Assembly: GCA_902780505.1 (NCBI GenBank)
Contig: CACZFN010000005.1
Coordinates: 51,561 to 115,560 of the forward strand
DNA: 64,000 nucleotides
Source of the DNA: an uncultured Ruminococcus sp.
GTDB lineage: Bacteria > Bacillota > Clostridia > Oscillospirales > Ruminococcaceae
Direction: 5' to 3'
Program-made: the position numbers and the translations under genes
Notes under the pieces: model-generated
Database searches by the model: none
Told to the model about the DNA's origin: nothing
What the model saw: only the letters and a program-made list of their open reading frames with translations
In this document: piece after piece, positions 7,355-15,540 of the stretch
How the letters are laid out: every line of letters begins with the position of its first letter
How positions within the stretch are numbered: the first letter of the stretch is position 1

Positions 7355-7429
7355 TTAAGTGATTGTCCCTTCGTCCAGATCTGACATCTGCTCAAATATG
7401 AAATCCAAGTATTCTTTGCTCGATGCCAT
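7355..7429 (-). pseudogene. tfoX N-terminal remnant
   Basis: The frame from ATG 7429 begins MASSKEYLDFIFEQMSDLDE, the very characteristic opening of TfoX N-terminal-domain proteins (about 110 residues when intact). It runs into a stop after 24 codons. The rest of the domain is missing, so this is a deletion remnant. No good ribosome site is visible. Confidence 0.65.
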
Positions 7430-7442
7430 ATAACAATTTTTT

Positions 7443-7520
7443 AAACATCTATCTCGAACACTCAACACCCCTGACATCTAATCCACAGCTTCAACTATGT
7501 GACATCCAATCCGGCAACTC
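7443..7520. repeat. Three imperfect direct repeats of 28-29 bases
   Basis: Units 7464-7492 and 7493-7520, plus a shortened unit 7443-7463. On the minus strand each contains GAT(T/A)(G/A)GATGTC flanked by GAG/GAA and GTT. They are upstream of the tfoX remnant on its own strand and may be regulatory or a scar of a mobile element. Confidence 0.4.
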
Positions 7521-7640
7521 AACTCTCACACTTTTTTCTCAAAGCCGCCATAGATAAGTTACCGAGAAGCGTTCGTCCTGCCAAATGCCAAATCTGCTCG
7601 ATCACCCGAAAACCGCAGTATTACCGGGCTTTTGTGGCTA

Positions 7641-8810
7641 TTACCCTTTGACCTTTGACATCAATACTATCGTTTCCACATGCGGTGTCCTCGGGAACAT
7701 ATCAAACGGCATAATAACTTCAGCGCAGTATCCGGCGCTTTTAAGTACCCTGAGATCTCTTGCGAGCGTGTCGGGCGCACATGAAATGTATATGACCTGC
7801 TTTGGCGAAAGCTCACACAGTGCATTAAGGAACGCCCTGCTTGCCCCGGCACGCGGGGGATCAAGAATGACAGAATCGATGTGAGTACGATTTTTTACAC
7901 AGTCAATCATAAGATCTTTAGAATCACAGCAAAAGAATTCAGCGTTCTGAATATTATTGATTTTGGCATTTTTTCGTGCGTCTTTTACAGCAGATGATAC
8001 AATTTCAGCGCCGTACAATTTTTTGGTCTTTTCACTGCATATAAGACCGATCGTACCCGTACCACAATATGCATCAAGGAGTGTGTCACATGGCTTTAGT
8101 AATTCTTTTGCGGCAGAATATAACCTTTCGGCCTGAACAGGGTTCACCTGCATAAAGGATCTTGGCGATATGCAAAAACGTTTGCCGCAGATAATATCCT
8201 CTATATAACCTTTCCCGAAAAGAATAATATCCCTGTCACCAAGTGAAAGAGGCAGGGGAGAACTGCATATATTCTGAACGCAAGTGCTGATGTACGGAAA
8301 ATTGGTCTTTAAAGCAGTCGTAAGCGCGTTTTTGTTTTTAAGTTCTGCCCTTGGCGTTACGATACAAAGGAGCACTTCGCCTGTCCTATGCGCTGTTCTT
8401 ATGAGTATCTGCCTGATGTCTCCGCGCCCGGTTTTATGGTCAAATGGGGCGTATTTAAGCTTTCCGAGCACATCTGCTATCTTGTATGCAAGTTCACTTG
8501 CACGCTTGTCCTCCAAAGCGCAACTGCGAACGGGTATACACCCTCCGCTGTTTGACTTGTATACGCCGCTCAGTAATACTTTATTGTCCGCTTTTTTGAA
8601 CACGCGGGATACTTTAGATCTATATCCGTAAGGCGTTTCCATAGCCGCTATCGGTGCGACTTTTCCAAACCTTGAAAGCAGCAGATTTACTTTTGTCTGC
8701 TTTCTTTCAAGTTCTTTCATGTAAGGGATATCATACCCGCAGCCACCGCAGCTTTTAAACTTGCTGCATTTGAAACCACCGCCGTTAAGATATGTTATAT
8801 TCTGTTTCAT
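7641..8810 (-). CDS. rlmD: 23S rRNA (uracil-C5)-methyltransferase, RlmD/TrmA family
   Basis: This 389-residue protein would methylate a uracil C5 in 23S rRNA using S-adenosylmethionine. Three cysteines at 15, 21 and 24 (C-x5-C-G-G-C) plus C97 form the [4Fe-4S] site of RumA-type enzymes. DAYCGTGTIGL is the cofactor motif, DPPRAGAS holds the catalytic loop, and C344 in YISCAPDTLARDL is the nucleophile. The usual N-terminal TRAM domain is absent. In Firmicutes one enzyme (RlmCD) may modify both U747 and U1939. The start overlaps the dnaI stop by 4 bases, so it is the third gene of a dnaD-dnaI-rlmD operon. Confidence 0.9.
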   Translation of the reverse strand: MKQNITYLNGGGFKCSKFKSCGGCGYDIPYMKELERKQTKVNLLLSRFGKVAPIAAMETPYGYRSKVSRVFKKADNKVLLSGVYKSNSGGCIPVRSCALEDKRASELAYKIADVLGKLKYAPFDHKTGRGDIRQILIRTAHRTGEVLLCIVTPRAELKNKNALTTALKTNFPYISTCVQNICSSPLPLSLGDRDIILFGKGYIEDIICGKRFCISPRSFMQVNPVQAERLYSAAKELLKPCDTLLDAYCGTGTIGLICSEKTKKLYGAEIVSSAVKDARKNAKINNIQNAEFFCCDSKDLMIDCVKNRTHIDSVILDPPRAGASRAFLNALCELSPKQVIYISCAPDTLARDLRVLKSAGYCAEVIMPFDMFPRTPHVETIVLMSKVKG

Positions 8811-9784
8811 ATATTTGCATTACTGCCCTTCATTTTCATATCTATCCGTATATCCCTGCCTTCAAATTTGACAGGAGTAAAACACCCAAGTATCCTTGAA
8901 AAAATACGCTCATTATACATTTTCTTTATTTCACCTATGCTGAGGTTCGTGGAGATCAGCAAAGGCTTTTCATTGTTGATGCGCTGGTTTAAAATATTAT
9001 AAAGTGCAGCTTCTGTAAAGTTTGTCTTGAACTCAGCCCCCAAGTCATCTATTATAAGCAGATCACAGCTGCTTATCGTGGCAAGGGTATCAGTGTCTGC
9101 CCGCCCGAAGTTCTCATTTTCAAGCCTTTTGAACATCTCAAAAGCAGACATGAATGCGACAACATATCCGTGTTCTGTCAGCGTCTTTGCAATACATGAA
9201 CTGACCAAAGTTTTACCCGTACCCGTTCCGCCGATCAAAAGCATTGACTGCGTTGTTTCACAGCTGAAGTTTTCGGCATAGTTTTTTAAATAGAGAAAAT
9301 TATTACCCATTTTTGTTTTGACGCTGTCAGGGTAGATGTCAGTTTTTAATTCATCAAAACTGTGCAGCTTTATTGAAAGCAAGCTGTTAAGCTGTTTTGC
9401 AGCATATTTTTTAAGCAGATCAGTGTAGCATTTACAGTTCTTACCCTCAACAGCACCAGTGTCCTTGCATAATGGGCAAAAATAATGTACAGTTAAAAAA
9501 TCCTCACCATAGCCCTTTTCTTTTAGAAATCTGCGTTCAAGTTCCTGCGACCGTCTGTTTTCCTGCTCTATCTGTCTTAGTGCCTCCTGCGGGTTTCCTC
9601 CTTTGCCGAGTATCTGTAAGCTCAGCTTGAAAAAAGTATTGCGCACCTGTTGTTCAAGCTCGTATATTTCAGGTTCTTTTATGCGTATAAGCATCAGGTT
9701 TTGTTCGTATTTTTCCTGTGCTTTTTGCTGTCTTTCAGTCAGTTCATTCTGCGCTGCATCTATTACTTCCTTTGGGTACCCCAT
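8807..9784 (-). CDS. dnaI: Primosomal helicase loader, DnaI/DnaC type AAA+ ATPase
   Basis: This 325-residue protein loads the replicative helicase onto DNA. Residues 1-95 are a charged, helical, probably coiled-coil segment. C103, C106, C117 and C119 (YFCPLCKDTG...CKC) form a zinc site as in Bacillus DnaI. GGTGTGKT (185-192) is Walker A and LLIIDDLG is Walker B. An arginine-finger region IFSRILG follows. It begins directly after the dnaD stop (TGAATG junction) with GGAGGTG inside the dnaD tail, so translation is coupled. Together with DnaD it forms the Firmicute primosome. Confidence 0.9.
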   Translation of the reverse strand: MGYPKEVIDAAQNELTERQQKAQEKYEQNLMLIRIKEPEIYELEQQVRNTFFKLSLQILGKGGNPQEALRQIEQENRRSQELERRFLKEKGYGEDFLTVHYFCPLCKDTGAVEGKNCKCYTDLLKKYAAKQLNSLLSIKLHSFDELKTDIYPDSVKTKMGNNFLYLKNYAENFSCETTQSMLLIGGTGTGKTLVSSCIAKTLTEHGYVVAFMSAFEMFKRLENENFGRADTDTLATISSCDLLIIDDLGAEFKTNFTEAALYNILNQRINNEKPLLISTNLSIGEIKKMYNERIFSRILGCFTPVKFEGRDIRIDMKMKGSNANI

Positions 9785-10777
9785 TCAGACACCTCCGTTA
9801 TTAACTGTACTATAATCAAGACTGTTAAGATATGCTTCGTATTCGTCAACGATTTTTTCGCGGCTTTTGTCACTGCTTTCCGCTTTATGGGCGTTGTTTT
9901 CCTGCTCAGCTTGCAGAGGCGTTTTTATGCCGTTTTCAAACCATGATGTCAGTATTTTGTTCATATACGCTATGCTGAATCTATCACAGTTGTTTACAGT
10001 TTTATCGTAAGCAAGTTCAAGCATATCGTCCGAAAATCCGTACATTTGCCATTTTTCAAAAAATTCTCTCTGTTTTTTTGTGGTATTTGTTTCAATTCCG
10101 ATTATTCTTTTCAGTTTGCTTTCAAAAGAGAAATAATTTGTACTGTTGATTATCTTTCTCTCCACGCTCTCAAAATCGCTTATACCTTCTTCAAACCAGT
10201 TGGCTGCAACTTTCAGTATGTATGCACTTGCCGTTTTCCCTCGGCCTTTGCAGTATTCGGCTATCATCATAATAACAGCGGGGGATAATTCTAAATGCTC
10301 GTACATCTCGACTATATCCCCTAAATTGCTGTGTGTCAGCGGTTTTGCAAGAAGCTCCTCCATGCTTTCACAAAGCATTTTAAGATCACTGTCGCTGTCT
10401 ATTTTCTGTGCAAGTTCTTTCGGCGAATACCTTACTCTTGCCATTTTTTTAAGTTCTCTTTGTGTGCCATTTATTGCCTTTTCACCGCCGATGAGTTTAA
10501 GATCCGTTTGCTTAAAGGGCGTTTCTTTGTACTCAAAACCCGCAAGCTTTATCAGCCCGCACCCTGCAAGTGTTTCAAGAGATGTCTGCACATTATCTTC
10601 ACTTACCCCCGAAAGCTTTGAGATCTCACCTGAATCTATTTTGCCTTTTCCGAGGCAGTACACACATAAAAGCACCTTTATGCTGTCGCCGCTAAGGCTT
10701 TTCAGGTGCTCGTCTACTACCGCCGCGGGCAGCATAAAAAGCCTGCCAAGCGCCGATAGTTCTATCTGAAATTCCAT
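9785..10777 (-). CDS. dnaD: DnaD-domain replication initiation protein
   Basis: This 330-residue protein has an N-terminal winged-helix part (about residues 20-90, with SGEISKLSGVSEDNV). Two copies of the DnaB2/DnaD C-terminal helical domain follow, each ending in the family signature. The first is SAYILKVAANWFEEGI and the second AYMNKILTSWFENGIKT, about residues 175-195 and 265-285. Such proteins remodel DNA at the origin and recruit the loader encoded immediately downstream. An AAGGAGATAGGAT site precedes the ATG and a strong promoter lies 29-57 bases upstream. It heads a dnaD-dnaI-rlmD operon. Confidence 0.9.
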   Translation of the reverse strand: MEFQIELSALGRLFMLPAAVVDEHLKSLSGDSIKVLLCVYCLGKGKIDSGEISKLSGVSEDNVQTSLETLAGCGLIKLAGFEYKETPFKQTDLKLIGGEKAINGTQRELKKMARVRYSPKELAQKIDSDSDLKMLCESMEELLAKPLTHSNLGDIVEMYEHLELSPAVIMMIAEYCKGRGKTASAYILKVAANWFEEGISDFESVERKIINSTNYFSFESKLKRIIGIETNTTKKQREFFEKWQMYGFSDDMLELAYDKTVNNCDRFSIAYMNKILTSWFENGIKTPLQAEQENNAHKAESSDKSREKIVDEYEAYLNSLDYSTVNNGGV

Positions 10778-10805
10778 ATCCTATCTCCTTTTGATTGGTT
10801 ATTTC

Positions 10806-10834
10806 ATTATAGCACATTACGACTTTTTTTGCAA
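10806..10834 (-). promoter_or_regulatory. Promoter of the dnaD-dnaI-rlmD operon
   Basis: Minus-strand TTGCAA (10829-10834), 17 bases, TATAAT (10806-10811). It is divergent from the rfbB promoter 15 bases away. Confidence 0.75.
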
Positions 10835-10848
10835 TAGTGTTTTTGCTC

Positions 10849-10877
10849 TTGACATATATTTTTACTTGTTGTATAAT
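10849..10877 (+). promoter_or_regulatory. Promoter of rfbB
   Basis: Perfect consensus TTGACA (10849-10854), 17 bases, TATAAT (10872-10877). It leaves a leader of about 80 bases before the ATG at 10967. Confidence 0.85.
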
Positions 10878-10966
10878 TTTATCAGATAATACCGATCGAC
10901 ACCTGTGCATCAGAGGCGTTTGCCGCTTGTTGTGCGGTGTTGCCTTAGTTTTGAGGGGGGTTCTTT

Positions 10967-11986
10967 ATGACTGTGATTGTTACGGGCGGTGCAGGTTTTA
11001 TCGGTTCTAATTTTATTTTTTATATGTTAAGTAATCACCCCTGTCACCGTATCATTTGTCTTGATAAGCTGACCTACGCGGGTAATCTTTCTACGCTTGA
11101 ACCTGTTATGAATAATGATAATTTCCGTTTTGTAAAAGCGGATATCTGTGACAGGGCGGCGGTCGAGGCTGTTTTTAATGATGAGCGCCCCGATATCCTT
11201 GTCAACTTTGCCGCCGAAAGCCATGTTGACCGTAGTATAGACGATCCGTCTGTATTTCTTTCTACCAATATACTCGGCACACAGACACTTATGGACGCCT
11301 GCCGTAAGTTTGGTATCAGGCGTTATCATCAGGTATCAACTGATGAAGTTTACGGCGATCTGCCGCTTGACAGACCTGACCTTTTCTTTACTGAGCAGAC
11401 TCCTCTCCATACATCAAGTCCGTATTCTGCATCAAAAGCAGGCGCTGACCTTCTCGTGCTCGCATACCACAGAACTTACGGGCTTGATGTTACGATAAGC
11501 AGGTGTTCCAATAATTACGGTCCCTATCATTTTCCCGAAAAGCTTATCCCGCTTATGATCGTCAACTGTCTGAAGGGCAAGCCGCTTCCTGTTTACGGCG
11601 AAGGAAAGAATGTTCGTGACTGGCTTTATGTCGAAGATCACTGTAAGGCTATTGACCTTATCCTGCAAAAGGGAAGGGCAGGCGAAGTCTACAATATCGG
11701 CGGCCATAATGAGATGCGCAATATTGATATCGTAAGGCTAATATGTAAGTATCTTGGTAAGGGTGAAGAACTTATCACCTATGTTGCTGACCGTAAAGGT
11801 CATGATTTGAGATATGCTATTGATCCTTCAAAGATACATAAAGAGCTTGGCTGGCTTCCGGAAACTAAGTTTTCGGACGGATTAAGAAAAACTATCGACT
11901 GGTATCTTTCAAATCAGGCCTGGTGGGAGGATATCATATCAGGTGACTATCAGCTGTACTACGAAAAACATTATTCAAACAGATAA
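10967..11986 (+). CDS. rfbB: dTDP-glucose 4,6-dehydratase
   Basis: This 339-residue enzyme converts dTDP-glucose to dTDP-4-keto-6-deoxyglucose, the second step towards dTDP-rhamnose for surface polysaccharide. It is a short-chain dehydrogenase: TGGAGFIGSNF (6-16) binds NAD, TDEVYG (125-130) contains the catalytic Asp-Glu pair, and Y153-x3-K157 in SSPYSASKAGA is the catalytic pair. Substrate-binding segments NNYGPYHFPEKLIPL and KNVRDWLYVEDHC are intact. The other rhamnose genes (rfbA, C, D) are not adjacent. It is monocistronic, between a consensus promoter and a strong terminator. Confidence 0.95.
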   Translation: MTVIVTGGAGFIGSNFIFYMLSNHPCHRIICLDKLTYAGNLSTLEPVMNNDNFRFVKADICDRAAVEAVFNDERPDILVNFAAESHVDRSIDDPSVFLSTNILGTQTLMDACRKFGIRRYHQVSTDEVYGDLPLDRPDLFFTEQTPLHTSSPYSASKAGADLLVLAYHRTYGLDVTISRCSNNYGPYHFPEKLIPLMIVNCLKGKPLPVYGEGKNVRDWLYVEDHCKAIDLILQKGRAGEVYNIGGHNEMRNIDIVRLICKYLGKGEELITYVADRKGHDLRYAIDPSKIHKELGWLPETKFSDGLRKTIDWYLSNQAWWEDIISGDYQLYYEKHYSNR

Positions 11987-11988
11987 AG

Positions 11989-12035
11989 CAAGGCACAGCC
12001 CGGGGTTAAGTTCCCGGACTGCGCCTTGTTTTTTA
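11989..12035 (+). terminator. Rho-independent terminator after rfbB
   Basis: A CAAGGCACAGCCCGG / CCGGACTGCGCCTTG stem (one mismatch) with a short loop is followed by a T run at 12029-12034. Confidence 0.85.
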
Positions 12036-12063
12036 GATGATATATGGAAAAAGCGGGTAAATC

Positions 12064-12486
12064 TTATCTGACTTCAAGCCTTCTCGAAGTCGGGGCTTCG
12101 GGCTGTTTTTTCGGCAGGTTAAGGGTAAGGATGCCGTTTGTGTACTGAGCATCTATTTTATCTGCATCTACGCCCGAAAGGTCGAAGCTTCTCTTGTAAG
12201 AGCTTGTGCTTCTCTCACGCCTGATGTATTTGCCTTTTTCATCCTTCTGGTCTTCGTTGGTTTCGTGTTTTGCGGTAATTGTCAGTATCTTGTCGCTGAT
12301 ATCAATGCCGATGTCTTCCTTGCAAAAGCCGGGGAGTTCGGTTTCCATAACATATTTGTCATCTTCCTCCCTTATATCAGTTCTGCACGGTGCAAATCTT
12401 GCGCCCGACATAAAGTCATCATCAAAAGCATTGAACGGATCAAATATATCAAAATCTCTTCTCTCAAATGGTGTAATTCCAAACAT
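12064..12486 (-). CDS. Hsp20 family small heat-shock protein
   Basis: Start ATG 12486 has AAGGAGG 7 bases upstream; the longer in-frame start at 12573 has no ribosome site. The 140-residue protein (MFGITPF...) has a short N-terminal arm and an alpha-crystallin domain (about residues 30-125). The domain includes the conserved ELPGF, ANG-type loop YTNGILTLNLPK and the RSF block before it. It acts as an ATP-independent holdase during heat or other stress. A perfect CIRCE operator upstream shows control by HrcA, which is more often seen at groESL and dnaK than at hsp20. Confidence 0.93.
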   Translation of the reverse strand: MFGITPFERRDFDIFDPFNAFDDDFMSGARFAPCRTDIREEDDKYVMETELPGFCKEDIGIDISDKILTITAKHETNEDQKDEKGKYIRRERSTSSYKRSFDLSGVDADKIDAQYTNGILTLNLPKKQPEAPTSRRLEVR

Positions 12487-12635
12487 ATAGATTCCTCCTT
12501 GATAATTGTTCTTTTGTCTTGTCTTTGTCAGAGTGTTTTGTGTTCCATTGGTATCTACCTCTTTTTCTTTCATTGTCTATATGATACCCCTGTATTATGA
12601 TATTTATGTGAAAATATTATGTCCGTTATCTGAAA

Positions 12636-12662
12636 ATTAGCACTCACTCGCATAGAGTGCTA
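12636..12662. promoter_or_regulatory. CIRCE operator (HrcA binding site)
   Basis: TTAGCACTC, 9-base spacer, GAGTGCTAA: a perfect CIRCE inverted repeat. It lies about 150 bases upstream of the hsp20 start and is expected to mediate heat-inducible repression by HrcA. Confidence 0.95.
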
Positions 12663-12690
12663 AAATTCGACGTTTTTCTTTTTATAATAC

Positions 12691-12724
12691 AAAAACCCCG
12701 CAGGTGATCATTTTCACCCGCGGG
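12691..12724 (-). terminator. Terminator for the 531-residue secreted protein gene
   Basis: The minus strand reads a CCCCGCGGGTGA / TCACCTGCGGGG stem (one mismatch) with a short loop, followed by five T residues. Confidence 0.8.
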
Positions 12725-12751
12725 GCAGATTATTACTGATTCTTACTCAAA

Positions 12752-14350
12752 TTAAGCCTGAGGAGCTATTGTTTTGAACTGTGAACCGCCGAATATCTCG
12801 TCGAAAAGCTCGTCGCCGAGAGCATCCTTGAGGTTTGCCTCAAAGCCGTCAATGTCAATTGTTGCAGCGTATTCCTTAGCACCTGTGCCGTCGTTGAGGT
12901 TTATCTCGATCGAATCTGATGGAACAGTGATGTCGCTTGCATCAGTTTCTTCAAGCAGGAAGTTTACATCAAACATCTTCTGCGAATTCATAAGTGCACT
13001 AACCGTCAAGTCAGTCTTTGTGTCAGTGGAGTTTGATGTTAATGTTACAGCTGCTGTCTGGTTGTCGGCAGTTACTTCAAAGCCTATAGTACCGGTCATT
13101 ACATCTGAGCTGACATCAACGTTATCCATTGTGTATACAAAGCTTACATCTTCGCTGCCTTCCTTAGCGTTTACCTTGATCGAACCGTTAAGTACATCAT
13201 TCTCGTCCTTTATAGCACCTGCGATAGTCATATCCATTTCGTCAGCCGAGAACTTGACATCAACAACAATGTTATTATCAACCATTGCCATTACAGCGTA
13301 CATCGAACCTTCATCGCCCATATCAAGATTAAAGCCTGAAGCGTTGCCGTCTGCATCAAACATAACGTCAAAGCTTACAAGTTTATTATCGCCTGATTCT
13401 GCCGAAGCTTTGTCAAGTTCGTCTATAAGTGCCTGCATCTCGCTTGTGTATTTAGAAGAATCGAACTGTGTCATATCCTTTATGACCTGCTGATCGAGGA
13501 AGTCCTTGACCAGCTGATCGTCCTTTGCTTTCTGGGCAACTGCCTTTGCGATCTTTACGGCGTCATCAACTGTAACGTCATATGTCTTTGTTGTCAGTTC
13601 GTATGTTACGCCGTCAACAGTGCCTTTTGTATCAGCAGCTTCCTTGCCCTCAGGGAAGTTGTCGGCTGCAAGTTCAACGTATTCTTCTATATCCTTTTCA
13701 AGTGCTTCAATATCGATCGAACCTACTGCATTTATAAGTTCGTTGTAATCGGGCATAGTGCTTGCAGGAATATCCACGCCCTGCTGAGATGCTGCTTCAG
13801 CAGACTTTTGTACATAAGCTTCAAGCGGGGCCTTGATCTGATTTTCAACAAAGCTTCTTAAACTGTCGCCTGTTACTGACACATAAGTGCTTGAGAGTTC
13901 AGGAACCTGCGCGTAGATCTTATCGCCGCCTCTGTCGCCTACAATGTTAGCTGTGGCAAGCGTCTTGCCGTCGTAAGCGCCTGAAAGTGAAAAGCCTGTA
14001 ACGTCACCCTTCTGCTTTGCGGAAGCGTTTAATGCAATGCTCTTTATATCCGCCTGTGAAGTAATGACTTCGCCGGGTGTGAATGTAACAGATGCATTGT
14101 ATGAAAAATCAAGATCGCCGCTTATTGCTTTCTCAATGACCTCTGCCTGTTCCTTGACTTCGTCCTTGACGTCCTCAACCTTCTGTACAACTGACTTATC
14201 GCTGCTGTTTTTGCCTTTTTTACTGCCGCTGCTTGATTCGTCATCAGAAGATCCGCTGTTATTGCTGACAAAATAATAAGCACCTGAGCCTATTACCGAT
14301 ACAGCCAGTATACCTGATAAAACAGGGGTAAGTAATGACTTCTTAACCAT
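12752..14350 (-). CDS. Secreted or membrane-anchored hypothetical protein
   Basis: This protein of about 532 residues opens with MVKKS and one hydrophobic segment (about 8-29) lacking a lipobox cysteine, so it is a signal anchor or signal peptide. A Ser/Gly/Lys-rich linker (30-52) follows. The extracytoplasmic remainder is acidic, Ala/Asp/Ser/Val-rich and likely beta-rich, with repeated segments of the type GxIKDENDVLNGSIKVNAKEGSEDVSF. This resembles the LppX-like beta-sheet cradle lipoproteins in texture only; I do not recognise a family. A GGAGGG ribosome site is 7 bases upstream. A consensus promoter and a good terminator indicate a single-gene unit. Confidence 0.75.
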   Translation of the reverse strand: MVKKSLLTPVLSGILAVSVIGSGAYYFVSNNSGSSDDESSSGSKKGKNSSDKSVVQKVEDVKDEVKEQAEVIEKAISGDLDFSYNASVTFTPGEVITSQADIKSIALNASAKQKGDVTGFSLSGAYDGKTLATANIVGDRGGDKIYAQVPELSSTYVSVTGDSLRSFVENQIKAPLEAYVQKSAEAASQQGVDIPASTMPDYNELINAVGSIDIEALEKDIEEYVELAADNFPEGKEAADTKGTVDGVTYELTTKTYDVTVDDAVKIAKAVAQKAKDDQLVKDFLDQQVIKDMTQFDSSKYTSEMQALIDELDKASAESGDNKLVSFDVMFDADGNASGFNLDMGDEGSMYAVMAMVDNNIVVDVKFSADEMDMTIAGAIKDENDVLNGSIKVNAKEGSEDVSFVYTMDNVDVSSDVMTGTIGFEVTADNQTAAVTLTSNSTDTKTDLTVSALMNSQKMFDVNFLLEETDASDITVPSDSIEINLNDGTGAKEYAATIDIDGFEANLKDALGDELFDEIFGGSQFKTIAPQA

Positions 14351-14439
14351 AATAATTCCCTCCGTCTGAAATTAGTTCACATAGTTCTTTATTTTTCTTG
14401 AAACGGTATAAACACACACCTATACCATTTTGTAAGATA

Positions 14440-14468
14440 ATTTTAGCATAGTTTTTCAAAATTGTCAA
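14440..14468 (-). promoter_or_regulatory. Promoter of the 12752-14350 gene
   Basis: Minus-strand TTGACA (14463-14468), 17 bases, TAAAAT (14440-14445). The leader is about 80 bases and includes GGTATA...TATACC. Confidence 0.75.
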
Positions 14469-14630
14469 TGTTATTTATATCACAATTTAGTAACAATTTA
14501 AGAGCCTTTCTTATTTATATTATGCAAAATTAAGCATTCAGCCGTCACGGCTTTACATTATTTGCCTGTTTATCCTCGGCTCAAACGGCAATAATAACAG
14601 TAAATACATCAGTGAAAGGAAAATAGCCAT

Positions 14631-15440
14631 ATGAAAAAGCTTATATTATTCACCCTTGCAGTTTTCCTGCTTGCAGGCTGTGCCGACGAGGACGAAGACG
14701 CAGATCTCGTTGACAGGACACTGAGCGGCGTGCAGAAGATAGTTACAGAGATCACAGAAAGTGTGGAAAAGACTCTTTCAAAAGAAAAACACGGCTATGG
14801 TCAGGGCGTTATAACAGATGACGACAACAGACCTGTCGGCGCTGTGGATTTCAATGATAAATTCGGTAAATATGATGCCTATGCCCTGAACGAGGGCAGC
14901 GATATAACCCTGACCTTTGACGAGGGTTATGAAAACGGTTATACCGAAAAGATCCTTGATACCTTAAAGGAAAAGAAAGTGTCAGCTGTTTTCTTTATTA
15001 CAGGCGATTATGCAGAGAAAAACCCCGAGCTTGTAAAACGCATGATTGCGGAAGGCCACACAGTCGGCAACCATACCATGAACCATTATTCAATGCCCGA
15101 TCTTTCAGCGGAGGAGATAAAGGACGAGTTAATGCAGCTGCATGACTATGTTAAAAAGCACTTTGCTTATGAAATGACTCTTATGCGCCCGCCGATGGGG
15201 GAGTTTTCCGAGTTCTCGCTAAGTCAGACAAAAGCTCTCGGCTATAAAACTGTTATGTGGAGCTTTGCCTATAAAGACTGGCTCACCGACGAGCAGCCTG
15301 ATCCTGCAGCGTCAAAGCAAAAGCTTATTGATGCTGCCCACGAGGGTGCTGTCTATCTCCTCCACCCGGTTTCATCCACCAATGCTGAAATACTCGGAGA
15401 TGTTATAGATGCTATCCGCGCAAAAGGCTTTAAGGTGTAA
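14631..15440 (+). CDS. Polysaccharide deacetylase lipoprotein, PdaA-like
   Basis: This 269-residue lipoprotein has lipobox LLAGC with C17, an acidic linker, then a NodB-type carbohydrate esterase 4 domain. TFDEGYENGYT (95-105) aligns with the TFDNGYENGYT block of PdaA, which removes the N-acetyl group of muramic acid during delta-lactam formation in spore cortex. H148 and H152 in GHTVGNHTMNH are the metal ligands. RPPMGEFSEFSL and HPVSSTNAEIL are later catalytic blocks. Whether it serves cortex or vegetative peptidoglycan is unknown. An AAAGGAAAA site precedes the ATG. It is transcribed alone and ends at a shared terminator. Confidence 0.88.
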   Translation: MKKLILFTLAVFLLAGCADEDEDADLVDRTLSGVQKIVTEITESVEKTLSKEKHGYGQGVITDDDNRPVGAVDFNDKFGKYDAYALNEGSDITLTFDEGYENGYTEKILDTLKEKKVSAVFFITGDYAEKNPELVKRMIAEGHTVGNHTMNHYSMPDLSAEEIKDELMQLHDYVKKHFAYEMTLMRPPMGEFSEFSLSQTKALGYKTVMWSFAYKDWLTDEQPDPAASKQKLIDAAHEGAVYLLHPVSSTNAEILGDVIDAIRAKGFKV

Positions 15441-15485
15441 AATATCTTCCCCATATCGGCGGCATTTAAACAATGCGCAGCTATA

Positions 15486-15526
15486 TAAAAAAGACATTCC
15501 CGCTTTTGGCTTGGGAATGTCTTTTT
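15486..15526. terminator. Bidirectional terminator
   Basis: AAAAAGACATTCCC / GGGAATGTCTTTTT stem with a 12-base loop, flanked by A and T runs. It serves both the pdaA-like gene and the convergent lipoprotein gene. Confidence 0.85.
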
Positions 15527-15540
15527 GCTTTTATCAGGGA

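Larger units (their letters stand above)
7082..7640. other. Gene-poor stretch with decayed sequences
   Basis: No intact gene. It contains the tfoX fragment (7355-7429) and a set of imperfect direct repeats (7443-7520). The remainder is AT-rich without recognisable coding signal. It separates the AT-rich R-M island from the housekeeping genes. Confidence 0.6.

Noticed and set aside
7585-7884. 99-codon plus-strand frame over the end of rlmD
   Set aside because: Lies antisense to catalytic residues of a well-conserved methyltransferase and has no start signal.
10146-10769. 207-codon open frame opposite dnaD
   Set aside because: Antisense shadow of a clear DnaD gene; Ser/Ile-rich and no ribosome site.
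12774-13493. 239-codon open frame opposite the secreted protein gene
   Set aside because: Low-complexity Ser/Thr/Ile-rich translation antisense to a gene with a signal anchor, ribosome site, promoter and terminator. It has no start signal of its own.
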